A stretch of 64,000 bases of DNA from Prevotella aff. ruminicola Tc2-24 (GCF_900110895.1 NZ_FOIQ01000001.1:124001-188000); one strand, 5' to 3'. Positions 9,818 to 21,448 are shown, counted from the first letter of the stretch. Notes: generated by a model not told the origin, from the letters alone. Translations and numbers: made by a program.

Positions 9818-11509
9818 TTACCAGAAATAGATGTAGAATGCAACAGTGAAGCCAAGGATAATCACAGTGTGGATAATATCCCAGTGATTCCAACTGGCTC
9901 GTGTAGCTGCGCGCTGCTCTGGTGTGCTGGTTCCGAAGACAAGTCCTCGGATCTTCTGCTCATCAGGAGCGGCAGTGCAGAGAGATACGATAATAACAAT
10001 CAGGCAGCAGACAATCAGCATTACACCGCAGAAGAACAACCAGTTGAAGTCGTAGAACACGGCTTTGAACCAGGTGTCAGCGGCATCTGACGCATTGCTG
10101 TAGTATACCTTTGCGCCCAGACGTGTCAGACCGATAATGATACCTGAAAGCAAACCCCACATACCACCCTTGGCAGATGCACGTTTCCAACAGATACCTA
10201 ACAGGAAGGCTGCTGCAATACCAGGAGCCAATACAGATTGGACATCCTGCAGATAGTTATAAAGCACATTACCTACGGAACGCATGATAGGAATCCACAG
10301 GATACCAAGAATTACGATAACGACAGTAGCCGTCTGTCCAATACGTACGAGACTTTTTTCTGAGGTCTCGGGTTTCAAACGCTTCCAGAAGTCAATGGTA
10401 AACAGCATGGCTGAAGAATTGAACAGCGAAGCTAATGATGACATCAGGGCTGCAAGAATACCGCAGACCACAAGACCCTTCACACCTGCAGGCAGAATCT
10501 TAGCCACAAGGGTGGGGAAGGCTGCATCGGCATTAGGTGTACCGTCGGCGAGCAGAGGCAGGAAACCACCGTCGCCTGCATATTTCTGATGGAGTGCAAA
10601 AGCAATCATACCAGGGATAAGGAACAGGAATACGGGCAACAACTTCAGGTAGGCTCCAAAGATGGTACCGCGACGGGCCTCAGTTTCATTCTTTCCAGAA
10701 AGGACACGCTGAACAATATATTGGTCAGTACACCAGTACCAGAAACCGATGACAGCAGATCCGATTAGGGCGCCCAGCCATGGATACTGCGGGTCGCTGT
10801 TGGAACGCATCAGATGGACCATTGTACCTGTGGCACCTTCGTAGTTAGGTTTAACATCACAGAGCTGGAGCATCTGATCCCAACTACCGAGGGCTTTCAT
10901 ACCCAAGACAAGGATAATCAGCGAACCTAACAGAAGGATCGGGGTCTGCAGTACGGAGGTGTAGAGTACGCTCTTCATACCACCGAAAATAGTGTAGATG
11001 GCGGTGATAAGTACTAGTCCGATAGCGGCAATCCAGAAGAAATCAATACCCCAGAGTTCTTCAATACCAAAAACCTGTTGGAACACAAGTCCACCTGCAT
11101 AAACCGTCACGGCCACTTTTGTCAGAACATAGCTTATCAATGAGATGACGGAGAGAATAGTGCGGCTCTGTGTATTGTAGCGGCGCTCCAAGAACTCAGG
11201 CATGGTATAAACCATGCTTCGTGTATAGAAAGGAACAAACACCCATCCCAGGATTAGGATCATCCATCCTTGGATCTCCCAGTGGGCCATGGCCATACCC
11301 GAGGATGCTCCTGCTCCTGCGAGGCCAATCAGGTGTTCTGAGCCGATGTTTGACGCAAAGATAGATGCACCAATGGCAATCCATGTAGCATCCTTACCAC
11401 CAAGGAAATAGTCTGCCGAGTTGTCGTTTTTCTGGCTGACGACCCAAAGTACAATGCCTATCAGCGCACAGCAGAAGACGCCAATGACAATCCAATCTAA
11501 TAATGCCAT
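9818..11509 (-). CDS. araP: Sodium/sugar symporter (SSS family), arabinose permease
   Basis: 563 residues with about fourteen hydrophobic segments, sodium:solute symporter family. Family marks: GASIFASNIGSEHLIGLAG near TM2 (sodium site), TYNTQSRTILS-type loop after the first helices, and WYWCTDQYIVQRVLSGK in the middle. Imports a monosaccharide with Na+. L-arabinose as substrate is inferred from its place between the mutarotase and araR in the arabinose operon; the sequence alone would also fit glucose or galactose. Confidence 0.88.
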   Translation of the reverse strand: MALLDWIVIGVFCCALIGIVLWVVSQKNDNSADYFLGGKDATWIAIGASIFASNIGSEHLIGLAGAGASSGMAMAHWEIQGWMILILGWVFVPFYTRSMVYTMPEFLERRYNTQSRTILSVISLISYVLTKVAVTVYAGGLVFQQVFGIEELWGIDFFWIAAIGLVLITAIYTIFGGMKSVLYTSVLQTPILLLGSLIILVLGMKALGSWDQMLQLCDVKPNYEGATGTMVHLMRSNSDPQYPWLGALIGSAVIGFWYWCTDQYIVQRVLSGKNETEARRGTIFGAYLKLLPVFLFLIPGMIAFALHQKYAGDGGFLPLLADGTPNADAAFPTLVAKILPAGVKGLVVCGILAALMSSLASLFNSSAMLFTIDFWKRLKPETSEKSLVRIGQTATVVIVILGILWIPIMRSVGNVLYNYLQDVQSVLAPGIAAAFLLGICWKRASAKGGMWGLLSGIIIGLTRLGAKVYYSNASDAADTWFKAVFYDFNWLFFCGVMLIVCCLIVIIVSLCTAAPDEQKIRGLVFGTSTPEQRAATRASWNHWDIIHTVIILGFTVAFYIYFW

Positions 11510-11540
11510 AATTGTTTGTTATTTTAATGATTTTAGGTTT

Positions 11541-12725
11541 TTATTTGATACTGAATTTATATGCAGCATGACTGTAATACTTCTCTCCCGGGTTCAGTGT
11601 AGGCTGTACCCATGTAGGTTGGTTGGGTGAGTTGGGGTATTTCTGACTCTCCAGACATACACTCACGTGTTTGGGGTAGGTGAGTCCGTGCTTACGAGCA
11701 ATCTTGGCATCAGGACCTACACCCTGAAAGTTTCCAGAATAAACCTGAACACCTGGTTCGTTTGTGAACATCTCCATGAAGATGCCTGTCTTTGGAGAGT
11801 AGAGGCTGGCGCAAACCTGTTTGTCATCCCCTTTACCGTCCTTATAAGTGTTCAGACAGAAGTTGTGGTCGTAACCTGTGGCATTCTGAATCTGGTCATA
11901 CTGAGACTGGATACTGTCGCCAATGGCATGCGGTGTACGGAAGTCCATGGGAGTTCCTTCCACAGACTTGATCTCACTTGTCGGGATATAAAGCTTGTCA
12001 CTTGGAGTGAAATTGTCTGCATTTACATAGAGAATCATATCATATCCGGGTTGAGTGAAGTCACCACTCAGATTATAATAATTATGATTCGTTTGGTTAA
12101 TAATCGTCGGCTTGTCCGTTTCTGCCTCCCAAGTCATATCAAGGGTATTATCAGCAGTGAGTTTGTAAGTTGTGATAGCCATCACCTTACCAGGGAAGCC
12201 ATTTTCTTTGTCTGCAGCCACAATGGTCAACTTAAGGATTGAGTCTCCAATCTGTTCTGCATCGTAGACCTGATGCATCCAACCTGTGTTTCCACCGCCA
12301 TGCAGACAGTTGGGACCATCGTTCTTCTTAAGTTGATATACGATTCCGTCGAGAGTGAATTTTCCATCTTTGATACGGTTAGCGTAACGACCAACACTTG
12401 ATCCGTAGTCTGAAGGCGTGTTGATGGTGTCAGCATATTGGGCAATATTATCAAAACCTAAAACAACATCGGTAGGCTTACCGTCTTTATCAGGAACGCA
12501 GAGAGAAACTACACGCCCGCCATAGTTCGTGATACATACTTCCATTCCGTTGTCATTCTTCAACGTGTAGAGTTTCACAGGCTTATCCTGGATCGTTGTG
12601 TCAAATCTAGCAGGATCAAGACCGGATACTGTGAGCTTTGAAGCCTGTTGGCTACCTGCACATGCAGAGAGCATCAGCGCAATGACGCTGATTCCCATCA
12701 TCGTTTCTTTTAGTGCTTTCATCAT
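11541..12725 (-). CDS. galM: Aldose 1-epimerase, lipoprotein form
   Basis: Interconverts alpha and beta anomers of aldoses. 394 residues beginning with a lipoprotein signal (ISVIALMLSAC, lipobox Cys at about residue 22), so it acts at the periplasmic face of a membrane. Catalytic region: RYANRIKDGKFTLDG, NQTNHNYYNLSGD with the His, and NEPGVQVYSGNF with the Glu. First gene of the arabinose operon, preceded by a promoter and followed after 31 nt by araP, so it probably supplies the right anomer for uptake. A second, cytoplasmic mutarotase lies at 15447-16538. Confidence 0.92.
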   Translation of the reverse strand: MMKALKETMMGISVIALMLSACAGSQQASKLTVSGLDPARFDTTIQDKPVKLYTLKNDNGMEVCITNYGGRVVSLCVPDKDGKPTDVVLGFDNIAQYADTINTPSDYGSSVGRYANRIKDGKFTLDGIVYQLKKNDGPNCLHGGGNTGWMHQVYDAEQIGDSILKLTIVAADKENGFPGKVMAITTYKLTADNTLDMTWEAETDKPTIINQTNHNYYNLSGDFTQPGYDMILYVNADNFTPSDKLYIPTSEIKSVEGTPMDFRTPHAIGDSIQSQYDQIQNATGYDHNFCLNTYKDGKGDDKQVCASLYSPKTGIFMEMFTNEPGVQVYSGNFQGVGPDAKIARKHGLTYPKHVSVCLESQKYPNSPNQPTWVQPTLNPGEKYYSHAAYKFSIK

Positions 12726-12740
12726 TTACGTGTTTTAAGT

Positions 12741-12801
12741 TGTTTATGTTACAGTGTTTATTTTTGGGTGTAAAATTACAATATATTTTTGAACTAGCAA
12801 C
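12741..12801 (-). promoter_or_regulatory. Promoter of the arabinose operon with TGTTTAT repeats
   Basis: On the minus strand a TTG (12800-12798) is followed after 19 bp by TAATTTTA (12778-12771), close to the Bacteroidetes -33/-7 pattern. Two copies of TGTTTAT (plus strand 12741-12747 and 12755-12761) lie just downstream of the expected transcription start. The same heptamer forms the arms of the palindrome at 12867-12890. These are candidate AraR sites; I cannot recall the published AraR consensus well enough to compare. Confidence 0.55.
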
Positions 12802-12810
12802 AGAAAAAAG

Positions 12811-12851
12811 AAAAAAAATAGCGGTAAAGTGTAATTGCTACACCTTACCGC
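12811..12851 (-). terminator. Terminator of the galactose unit
   Basis: Minus-strand hairpin GCGGTAAGGTGTA-gcaat-TACACTTTACCGC (one G-T pair) followed at once by a run of eight T. It lies 51 bp beyond the galK stop and closes the galM-permease-galK unit. Confidence 0.88.
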
Positions 12852-12866
12852 GTGTATTTAACTTTT

Positions 12867-12890
12867 ATAAACACAAGATACTGTGTTTAT
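12867..12890. promoter_or_regulatory. Perfect palindrome ATAAACACA-N6-TGTGTTTAT
   Basis: Nine-base arms with a six-base spacer, between the galK stop and the galK terminator, about 75 bp upstream of the arabinose operon promoter. Its half-site (TGTTTAT) recurs twice after that promoter. A regulator operator is plausible; a minor RNA hairpin is the alternative. Confidence 0.5.
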
Positions 12891-12902
12891 GTCAAGTAGA
12901 AA

Positions 12903-14066
12903 CTAACAAATTTTACGTGAGCCATCGCCTATAACAACGTCGTAGACCTTAGGCTCATGTCCGTATTTTGCATTGAACTTTTTCTTCGCATCATCGATGA
13001 ACTTCTTATAAAGATCATTGCGTACGAGATTGATGGTGCAACCACCAAAACCACCGCCCATAATACGAGATCCAGTAACACCGTTCTCCTTGGCGATGTC
13101 GTTCAAGAAATCAAGTTCCTCGCATGACACCTCATAGTCTTTTGACAGACCTTCGTGTGTCTTATACATCAATTCTCCTACCTTTTCGTAATCGCCTTCG
13201 TTCAGGGCATCGCAGACTGCCAATACACGGTCTTTTTCACCGAGAACGAACTTGGCGCGCTTGTAGTCTTCAGAACCCACTTCATCCTTGACCTCCTCGA
13301 GTTGCTCCCATGTGCAGTCTCGCAGGGTCTCGAATTTACCTTCTGGATGCTTAGCCTGAATATGCTTGACCACGTTCTCACAAGAGTTGCGACGATCATT
13401 GTAGGGAGAGCCTGCCAATTGGTGCTTGACAACAGAGTCGAGCAGTACCAGACGATATCCGTCGGGCTTGAAGGGGAAATACTCAAACTCACGACTGCGG
13501 CAGTCGAGACGCATCAGACAACCTGCTTTACCGAAGACGGAAGCAAACTGATCCATAATACCACAGTTCACACCGCAATAGTTATGTTCTGTAGCCTGAC
13601 CAGCCAAAACCATGTCCCACTGTGAGACCTTGTTCTCCCCGAAAAGGTCGTTCAGACCGTATGCGAAGCAGCTCTCCATAGCTGCCGACGAGGACATACC
13701 AGCTCCAAGGGGGACATCACCAGCAAAGGCAATGTTATAGCCTTTGACAGGAACTCCCAACTTTTTCATTTCCAGTGAGATGCCGTAAATATATCGAGCC
13801 CAGGATGCTTTTGGACCTTTAGGATCGGAAAGCTTGAAGTCGACACGGTCTTTCAAATCGATAGCATATGCCATCACAGTGTCTTCCGTACCATTGGGAC
13901 GCATCTCGGCCATGATGCCTTTGTCAACAGCTCCAGGGAATACGAATCCACCATTATAGTCGGTATGTTCACCAATCAGGTTGATACGTCCGGGAGATGC
14001 ATATACATTACCAGTCTTTCCATCAAAATGCTTGATGAACCGACTTCTTACAAATTCAATATCCAT
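12903..14066 (-). CDS. galK: Galactokinase
   Basis: Phosphorylates galactose at C1, first step of the Leloir pathway. 387 residues, GHMP kinase. Signature near the N-terminus PGRINLIGEHTDYNGGFVFP, ATP loop VPLGAGMSSSAAMESCFAYG, catalytic Asp region GVNCGIMDQFASVFG, and C-terminal GGGFGGCTINLV. Last gene of a unit with the MFS permease (27 nt spacer) and cytosolic mutarotase upstream. galT and galE are not in this window. Confidence 0.96.
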   Translation of the reverse strand: MDIEFVRSRFIKHFDGKTGNVYASPGRINLIGEHTDYNGGFVFPGAVDKGIMAEMRPNGTEDTVMAYAIDLKDRVDFKLSDPKGPKASWARYIYGISLEMKKLGVPVKGYNIAFAGDVPLGAGMSSSAAMESCFAYGLNDLFGENKVSQWDMVLAGQATEHNYCGVNCGIMDQFASVFGKAGCLMRLDCRSREFEYFPFKPDGYRLVLLDSVVKHQLAGSPYNDRRNSCENVVKHIQAKHPEGKFETLRDCTWEQLEEVKDEVGSEDYKRAKFVLGEKDRVLAVCDALNEGDYEKVGELMYKTHEGLSKDYEVSCEELDFLNDIAKENGVTGSRIMGGGFGGCTINLVRNDLYKKFIDDAKKKFNAKYGHEPKVYDVVIGDGSRKIC

Positions 14067-14093
14067 AATGAAAAAATTAGAGGTTTATAAAAA

Positions 14094-15404
14094 TCAATCG
14101 ACAGGAATGTCCTTATTCACGTTCTTGCAGCCGATGAGCGCATAATAGAACATGTAGGCTACACCCAGCAGATAGATGAAATAACTAGGCATATATCCCA
14201 TGATATCTGCGAAGAAATTCTGAACCACTGGCAGTACGCCACCGCCGACAACCATCATCATAAAGATTCCAGATGCCTGAGCTGTATATTTACCGAGGCC
14301 CTCTGTTGCGAGGTTAAAGATGGAAGCCCACATCACTGAAGTGCAGAGACCAACCAAGACCAGAAGCATTGCACTCATCGGGACAGTGGTCATTTCAACG
14401 GTTCCTTCCAGAATCTTTACCAACGGCATGGTGACGGTAACGCTTTTCGGTGTCAGCATGGCTGCGAGTATCAAGACCATTCCTACAGAGGTTGTGAAAA
14501 GCATCATCTGTCGTGAAGAGACCTTGGCAGCAATAGCACTGGATATCAGTCGGCCAACCAGCATGAGCAACCAGTACATGGCAGCGACAGATCCACCGAT
14601 AGTGGCGGCATCAGCCAAAAGACCAGCACCCTTGTCAGACGTATCGGACAGATAGAAATTCAGACCACCAGGGATACCTACCTCAACACCTACATACACG
14701 AAGATCGCGATGACACCGAGCAGACAGTGGCGGAAAGCCCACGGTGAGTGCTCGAATTTTGTGTCGGCAGTCACCTTACCCATTTCAGGATCCTGAATGG
14801 GGATAAAGAGCAGGGCAACGAAGGCGGCTGCAAAGACGGTCATGGCAATATACATGACCAGATTGACATCGGCCATCTGTGTTGACGCTGTCACAGTACC
14901 AATGAGGGCACCTACCAGCATGGGGGTTAATGTTCCTGACAATGAGTTCAGTGTTCCACCAATCATGTTCAGCTGATTACCACGGTTACCTCCGCCACCA
15001 AGCAGGTTCAACATCGGGTTGACGACGGTGTTCAGAATACATACTGAGAAACCAGAGATAAAGGCGCCAAACAAGTATACGCAGAATCCTGAGATACCTC
15101 CTGAGAATCCGGAGAGGAACTGTATCAGCACACCGATAAAGCCTACAGCAATACCGATGAGAGCCGTTTTCTTATATCCCACTTTGGTCAGCATCTTTCC
15201 TGCAGGGATACCCATGAACAGATAGGCAAAGAAGTTCATGAAGTTACCCATGATGCCAAGCACATTTGAACCTCCGATTTCCGGCTGGCTTTTCCAGATG
15301 ACTCCGATGGGGGCACCGAGGTTAGTGACAAACGAAATCATCGCATAGAGGAACATCATCGTGATGATGGCGATGATGCTTCCATTTTGTTTTTGAGTAC
15401 TCAT
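14094..15404 (-). CDS. MFS sugar permease (FucP/GluP-like), probable galactose importer
   Basis: 436 residues with about twelve membrane helices, related to the fucose/glucose-galactose permease branch of the major facilitator superfamily. Visible are the opening FLYAMISFVTNLGAPIG helix, the PAGKMLTKVGYKKTALIG loop between TM2 and TM3, and a late IFNLATEGLGKYTAQASG segment typical of this branch. Located between mutarotase and galactokinase, which points to galactose or a related hexose; substrate is inference. Confidence 0.85.
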   Translation of the reverse strand: MSTQKQNGSIIAIITMMFLYAMISFVTNLGAPIGVIWKSQPEIGGSNVLGIMGNFMNFFAYLFMGIPAGKMLTKVGYKKTALIGIAVGFIGVLIQFLSGFSGGISGFCVYLFGAFISGFSVCILNTVVNPMLNLLGGGGNRGNQLNMIGGTLNSLSGTLTPMLVGALIGTVTASTQMADVNLVMYIAMTVFAAAFVALLFIPIQDPEMGKVTADTKFEHSPWAFRHCLLGVIAIFVYVGVEVGIPGGLNFYLSDTSDKGAGLLADAATIGGSVAAMYWLLMLVGRLISSAIAAKVSSRQMMLFTTSVGMVLILAAMLTPKSVTVTMPLVKILEGTVEMTTVPMSAMLLVLVGLCTSVMWASIFNLATEGLGKYTAQASGIFMMMVVGGGVLPVVQNFFADIMGYMPSYFIYLLGVAYMFYYALIGCKNVNKDIPVD

Positions 15405-15446
15405 ATTAGTTTTTTCCTTTTATTTAATTGTTTATGGTTATATTCA

Positions 15447-16538
15447 TTACTCAACAACTCCGAAACGATATATGGTCTTCTGCTTATAGCGCTGCCCGGG
15501 ATTCAGTATGACACTGGGGAAATACGGACGGTTGGGTGAATCGGGGAAGTGCTGGCATTCGAAGCATACGGCACTGCGGCGGGGAAATGTGGCACCATTG
15601 GCACCCTTATAGCCAGTAGCCCAGTTGTCGCTATAGAGCTGCACACCAGGTTCGGTAGTATAGCATTCCATCGTACGACCGCTGTTCGGATCGGTGATTC
15701 TTGCAGCAAAACTCAGCTCGCCCTCTTCCTGCTTGTTCAACACATAGCAGTGGTCATATCCAGCACCGTTCTTGATCTGCTCGTCATCGGCATCGATGTC
15801 CTTTCCAACAGGTTTCGGTGTGCGGAAATCGAACGGTGTACCTTCCACTTTGCGGATCTCGCCCGTAGGGATGGATGTTTCATCCGTGGGGATGTAGAAA
15901 TCCGCATTGATTTCACAGATCAGATCATCGATAGTCGGTGTCGGGTCTGCTGTTCCTGCAAGACTGAAGAATGCATGATGAGTCAGGTTGACGATGGTCT
16001 TCTTGTTGGTTGTAGCAAGATATTCGATTACCAACTCGTTCTGGTCGGTAAAGGTGAACTCCACAGTAACGTCCAACTCACCAGTAAATCCCTCTTCTCC
16101 ATAAGAAGAGATGCGGTGCAATGCCAGTGAACGGGGGCCCATCTGACGAGCATCCCATACTTTCGCATGGAAACCTGTCGGACCTCCATGCAGGGCGTTG
16201 GGTCCGTTGTTGATGGCCAACTGATACTCCTTGCCGTTAAGGGTGAACTGTCCCTTGCAAATACGGTTTCCAAAGCGGCCGATGAGAGTGGAGAGATAAG
16301 GCTCAGGGCTGTTAATAACATTCTCGATGCTATCATGTCCCTGGATGACGTTTGCCACTTTTCCATCTTTGTCTGGCACCATAATAGCACAAATGGCACC
16401 ACCATAATTGGTGATAGCCACTTCATATCCTTTACGGTTCCTTAAGATGTACAAATCGGTTTTCTTACCATGGATTGTGGTCTGGAAGTTTTCTCTCTTC
16501 AGACCACACAGATTCGCTGTTTCTGCTGTGTTCGCCAT
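15447..16538 (-). CDS. galM: Aldose 1-epimerase, cytoplasmic
   Basis: 363 residues with no signal peptide, so cytosolic, unlike the lipoprotein mutarotase of the arabinose operon. Catalytic blocks: GRFGNRICKGQFTLNG, NLTHHAFFSLAG (His), and TTEPGVQLYSDNW (Glu base). It provides alpha-galactose for galactokinase and is the first gene of the galactose unit. Start chosen at ATG 16538; a promoter-like sequence lies just upstream. Confidence 0.93.
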   Translation of the reverse strand: MANTAETANLCGLKRENFQTTIHGKKTDLYILRNRKGYEVAITNYGGAICAIMVPDKDGKVANVIQGHDSIENVINSPEPYLSTLIGRFGNRICKGQFTLNGKEYQLAINNGPNALHGGPTGFHAKVWDARQMGPRSLALHRISSYGEEGFTGELDVTVEFTFTDQNELVIEYLATTNKKTIVNLTHHAFFSLAGTADPTPTIDDLICEINADFYIPTDETSIPTGEIRKVEGTPFDFRTPKPVGKDIDADDEQIKNGAGYDHCYVLNKQEEGELSFAARITDPNSGRTMECYTTEPGVQLYSDNWATGYKGANGATFPRRSAVCFECQHFPDSPNRPYFPSVILNPGQRYKQKTIYRFGVVE

Positions 16539-16570
16539 ATTCCTATGTTTTTAGTTACGTTATCTTTCTG

Positions 16571-16598
16571 CAAAGGAACAGAAAAAAAACCAAACAAA
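16571..16598 (-). promoter_or_regulatory. Possible promoter of the galactose unit
   Basis: Minus strand TTTG, about 16 bp, then TTCCTTTG (16578-16571). It resembles the Bacteroidetes -33/-7 boxes but has T in place of A at the second -7 position and a slightly short spacer. Confidence 0.4.
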
Positions 16599-16642
16599 CG
16601 AAGGAAACAACGAAAAAAATGTTTTTGATATATTAAAAAACT

Positions 16643-17956
16643 CTAAATGCGGTTCTTGAGAAAATCGGCCACGACATAACTGCTACCTCCGATAAACACA
16701 AAGTCTTTTTCGGTCGCAGCATTCTTGGCAGCTTTGTAGGCCGAGATGACATCCGGGTAGCTCTCTCCTTTCAGATCTTGGCTTTTAGCGTATAACTTCA
16801 GTACGTTCTCTGATACGGAACGCTTGTTGTTCGCTTTTGTGAAATAATAGATCGCGTCTTTCGGCAACAGGGCGATAACTCCTTCGATGTCTTTGTCTTC
16901 AACCATTCCAAACACAATATGCATCTGATGACATTTAACCGTTTTCAGTTGCTCGCTGAGGTATTGCCAGCCAGCCACGTTGTGTCCGGTATCACAGATG
17001 GTGAGTGGCGCTTCGTCAACAACCTGCCAACGACCTTTTAAGGATGTCAGTTGACATACGTTTAGAAAGCCTTCTCTTACTTCTCTGTTTTGGCATATGG
17101 CATCCTCTTGACATGAACATGCATGCATATATCCCATCTTCTCCAGTTCCTTGACAGCGCAAAGAATGGTGTTGGCGTTTTTGGCCTGATAGATACCGCC
17201 AAGCTGTCCCTCCAGAATTCCGAAGTGCTGGGTCTGGTATTTCATACCATTGTCGGATGGAGAGAATGTTTTAATTTCCTGCTGGTCCTCTGCAAAGATA
17301 ATGGGTGCCTTTACCTCTTTTGCTTTCGCTTCGAAGACAGGACGAGTCTCATGTGTGGTCTCACCAATGACGACGGGAATGCCACTCTTGATGATGCCGG
17401 CTTTCTCTGTGGCGATTTGTTCAAATGAATGGCCTAAGAACTGTGTGTGGTCCATTCCGATATTCGTGATGATCGACAGGATTGGCGTGATAATATTCGT
17501 GCAGTCTAAACGGCCGCCTAGTCCCACTTCAATAACGGCAATGTCGACTTCCTTCTCTGCAAAGTACTTGAACGCCATGGCCGTAACCACCTCGAAGAAA
17601 GACGGTTGTATATGTTCTATGAAAGGGCGCTGCTGTTCGACGAACTCCACGACATAATCTTCATCGATGGGTTGCCCGTTGACTCGAATGCGTTCCGAAA
17701 AATCCACGAGGTGCGGAGATGTATAGAGTCCAACCTTGTATCCACACATCTGCAGGATGGCCGACAGTGTGTGAGCACATGACCCTTTCCCGTTCGTACC
17801 GGCAATATGGATAGTCTTATACGCCTTGTGTGGATGCTTGAAATGCTCATCCAGGGCTAATGTGTTCGTCAGCCCCTCCTTGTAACCGCTGGCCCCCTGT
17901 CTTTCAAACATGGGCATCTGGTTGTACAGATATTCACATGTCTCCTGGTACGTCAT
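16643..17956 (-). CDS. folC: Folylpolyglutamate synthase / dihydrofolate synthase
   Basis: Adds glutamate to dihydropteroate and folates. 437 residues, Mur-ligase fold. P-loop HIAGTNGKGSCAHTLSAIL at about residue 50, then YTSPHLVDFSERIRVNG, EVGLGGRLDCTNII, and NIGMDHTQFLGHS with the second ATP/Mg motif; the C-terminal domain contains ICDTGHNVAGWQYL. It follows dnaJ by 30 nt in the same direction. The relation with the heat-shock genes looks like simple gene order rather than shared function. Confidence 0.95.
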   Translation of the reverse strand: MTYQETCEYLYNQMPMFERQGASGYKEGLTNTLALDEHFKHPHKAYKTIHIAGTNGKGSCAHTLSAILQMCGYKVGLYTSPHLVDFSERIRVNGQPIDEDYVVEFVEQQRPFIEHIQPSFFEVVTAMAFKYFAEKEVDIAVIEVGLGGRLDCTNIITPILSIITNIGMDHTQFLGHSFEQIATEKAGIIKSGIPVVIGETTHETRPVFEAKAKEVKAPIIFAEDQQEIKTFSPSDNGMKYQTQHFGILEGQLGGIYQAKNANTILCAVKELEKMGYMHACSCQEDAICQNREVREGFLNVCQLTSLKGRWQVVDEAPLTICDTGHNVAGWQYLSEQLKTVKCHQMHIVFGMVEDKDIEGVIALLPKDAIYYFTKANNKRSVSENVLKLYAKSQDLKGESYPDVISAYKAAKNAATEKDFVFIGGSSYVVADFLKNRI

Positions 17957-17986
17957 CTCTGATATGCTGATTGTGGTTAAACGGAA

Positions 17987-19144
17987 TTAATTGAAATAGT
18001 TCTTAAAGCGTTGGAAGATAGAATCCTTCGTTTGCTTGTCGCCTTTGAAGTTGTCGCTTTGACGGAACTGATCAATAGCTTGTTTCTCTTCCCGGCTTAA
18101 GGTTTTGGGCACGTAGACACTGATGTTTACCACAAGATCGCCTTTGCCGTTGCCATAACCTTGTACGGCGGGTAGACCTTTTCCGCGTAGACGCAGGGTT
18201 TTCCCCGGTTGTGTGCCGTTATCAAGCTTAATTTTCAACTTGGAGCCTTCGATGGTCGGAACCTCTACCTCGCCACCCAGTGCCGCAGTCGGGAAATCAA
18301 GTAACAAGTTGTATATCAAATCGTTTCCGTCGCGGATGAATGTGTCGTGATCTTCTTCTTCAATGAATACCTGTATGTCACCGTTGATACCATTGTGCTT
18401 GCCGGCATTTCCTTTTCCTGGCACATTGACGACCATGCCTTCGGCCACACCTGCAGGAATGTTGATTTCAACGACTTCCTCGCCTTTCTTTACACCAGTA
18501 CCTCCACACTCATGGCATTTGTTCTTGATAACCTGACCTTCTCCTCCACAGGCCGGACATACGCTCTGTTGTTGCATCATGCCGAAGATACTTTGTGTGG
18601 TATGAGTGATGACGCCACTACCATGACAAGTCTGACAGGTCTCCTTGCCGCTGCCGGCCTCTGCTCCGCTACCGTTACAGTGGGGACAGTGGATATCCTT
18701 GCGCACCTTGAATTTTTTTGTCACGCCAGTGTTGATTTCCTCAAGCGTCAACTTCACCTTCAGGCGCAGATCACTACCGCGGTGTTGCTGTGGACGGCGC
18801 TGTCCGCCAAATCCGCCGAAACCATGACCACCGAAGATATCGCCGAACATCGAGAATATATCGTCCATGTTCATGCTGGTACCTCCGAAGCCACTGAAGC
18901 CACCTCCGAAACCTCCTCCCATCGGACCGTCAAATCCGAACTGGTCGTACTGCTGACGGGTCTTCGGGTCGTGAAGCACATTATAGGCTTCGGCGGCCTC
19001 TTTGAACTTCTCCTCGGCTTCCTTATCGCCAGGATTCCGGTCAGGGTGATATTTGATAGCTATCTTTCGATATGCTTTCTTGATCTCGTCTTCTGAAGCG
19101 CCTTTCTCTACGCCCAGTACTTCATAGTAGTCGCGTTTCGCCAT
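17987..19144 (-). CDS. dnaJ: Chaperone DnaJ
   Basis: Co-chaperone stimulating DnaK ATPase. 385 residues in the usual order: J domain (1-70) with the YHPDRNPGD loop holding HPD, a Gly/Phe-rich linker (about 75-120), a zinc centre with four CxxCxGxG-type repeats ([32 protein letters not shown]), then the substrate-binding C-terminal domains. It starts 29 nt after grpE, an expected pair. Confidence 0.97.
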   Translation of the reverse strand: MAKRDYYEVLGVEKGASEDEIKKAYRKIAIKYHPDRNPGDKEAEEKFKEAAEAYNVLHDPKTRQQYDQFGFDGPMGGGFGGGFSGFGGTSMNMDDIFSMFGDIFGGHGFGGFGGQRRPQQHRGSDLRLKVKLTLEEINTGVTKKFKVRKDIHCPHCNGSGAEAGSGKETCQTCHGSGVITHTTQSIFGMMQQQSVCPACGGEGQVIKNKCHECGGTGVKKGEEVVEINIPAGVAEGMVVNVPGKGNAGKHNGINGDIQVFIEEEDHDTFIRDGNDLIYNLLLDFPTAALGGEVEVPTIEGSKLKIKLDNGTQPGKTLRLRGKGLPAVQGYGNGKGDLVVNISVYVPKTLSREEKQAIDQFRQSDNFKGDKQTKDSIFQRFKNYFN

Positions 19145-19173
19145 GAAACAATCAAAACATTAAATATTAAACA

Positions 19174-19770
19174 TTATTGTCCGACCGCAACCTTTGCGTG
19201 ACGGATTACCTTGTCGTTCAGTTTATAACCCTGCTGTAGGCAATCGATGACTTTACCTTTCTTGTCATCACCCATGCCTGGCACCATGGCTACGGCCTCA
19301 TGAACATCGGTGTCGAAGTCTGCATTGTCTGTATCGATTCTACTAACACCTTGGGCTTCAAGTACTTTCATGAACTTCTGGTGGATGAGCGTCATTCCTT
19401 CGCGAAGCACCTCTGGATCATCGGTTTTGGTTCCGTTCTCGATGGCACGCTCCATGTCGTCGAGAATAGGCAGAACCGCAGTGATGAATTTCTCGCCACC
19501 ATTCAGAATCAGTTCTGTACGCTCTTTCAGAGTTCGTTTGCGATAGTTCTCGAATTCAGCTACGCTACGCAACCATTTATCCTTCAACTCTGCGATTTCC
19601 TTTTGAGCCTTCTCTATGGGATCTTGCTCCTCGGTCTCGTCAGCGTTCTCGGTCATATCGGAATCCTCAGGATTGACGGTTCCTTCGGTCTCTGCCTCTT
19701 TGTCAGTCTCCTCAGATACCTGCTCGTTCAGGATATCCTCGTCTTCGATGTTCATATCTTTTTCTGTCAT
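19174..19770 (-). CDS. grpE: Nucleotide exchange factor GrpE
   Basis: 198 residues. An acidic, low-complexity N-terminus (about 1-55) is followed by the coiled-coil region (KAQKEIAELKDKWLRSVAEF) and the C-terminal beta domain ending PGMGDDKKGKVIDCLQQGYK with LNDKVIRHAKVAV. Releases ADP from DnaK. Paired with dnaJ downstream; dnaK is not in the window. Confidence 0.96.
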   Translation of the reverse strand: MTEKDMNIEDEDILNEQVSEETDKEAETEGTVNPEDSDMTENADETEEQDPIEKAQKEIAELKDKWLRSVAEFENYRKRTLKERTELILNGGEKFITAVLPILDDMERAIENGTKTDDPEVLREGMTLIHQKFMKVLEAQGVSRIDTDNADFDTDVHEAVAMVPGMGDDKKGKVIDCLQQGYKLNDKVIRHAKVAVGQ

Positions 19771-19822
19771 AACTACGTGGTTTTATTAATTCTGCTTTCC
19801 TAATTGCAAAAATCGTGCCGAA

Positions 19823-21448
<1,626 letters not shown>

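Noticed and set aside
18347..19096. 249-codon plus-strand ORF opposite dnaJ
   Set aside because: Fully antisense to a clear dnaJ, no domain, composition explained by the Gly/Cys-rich codons of the real gene.
19300..19803. 167-codon plus-strand ORF opposite grpE
   Set aside because: Antisense shadow of an unmistakable grpE; no start signals.
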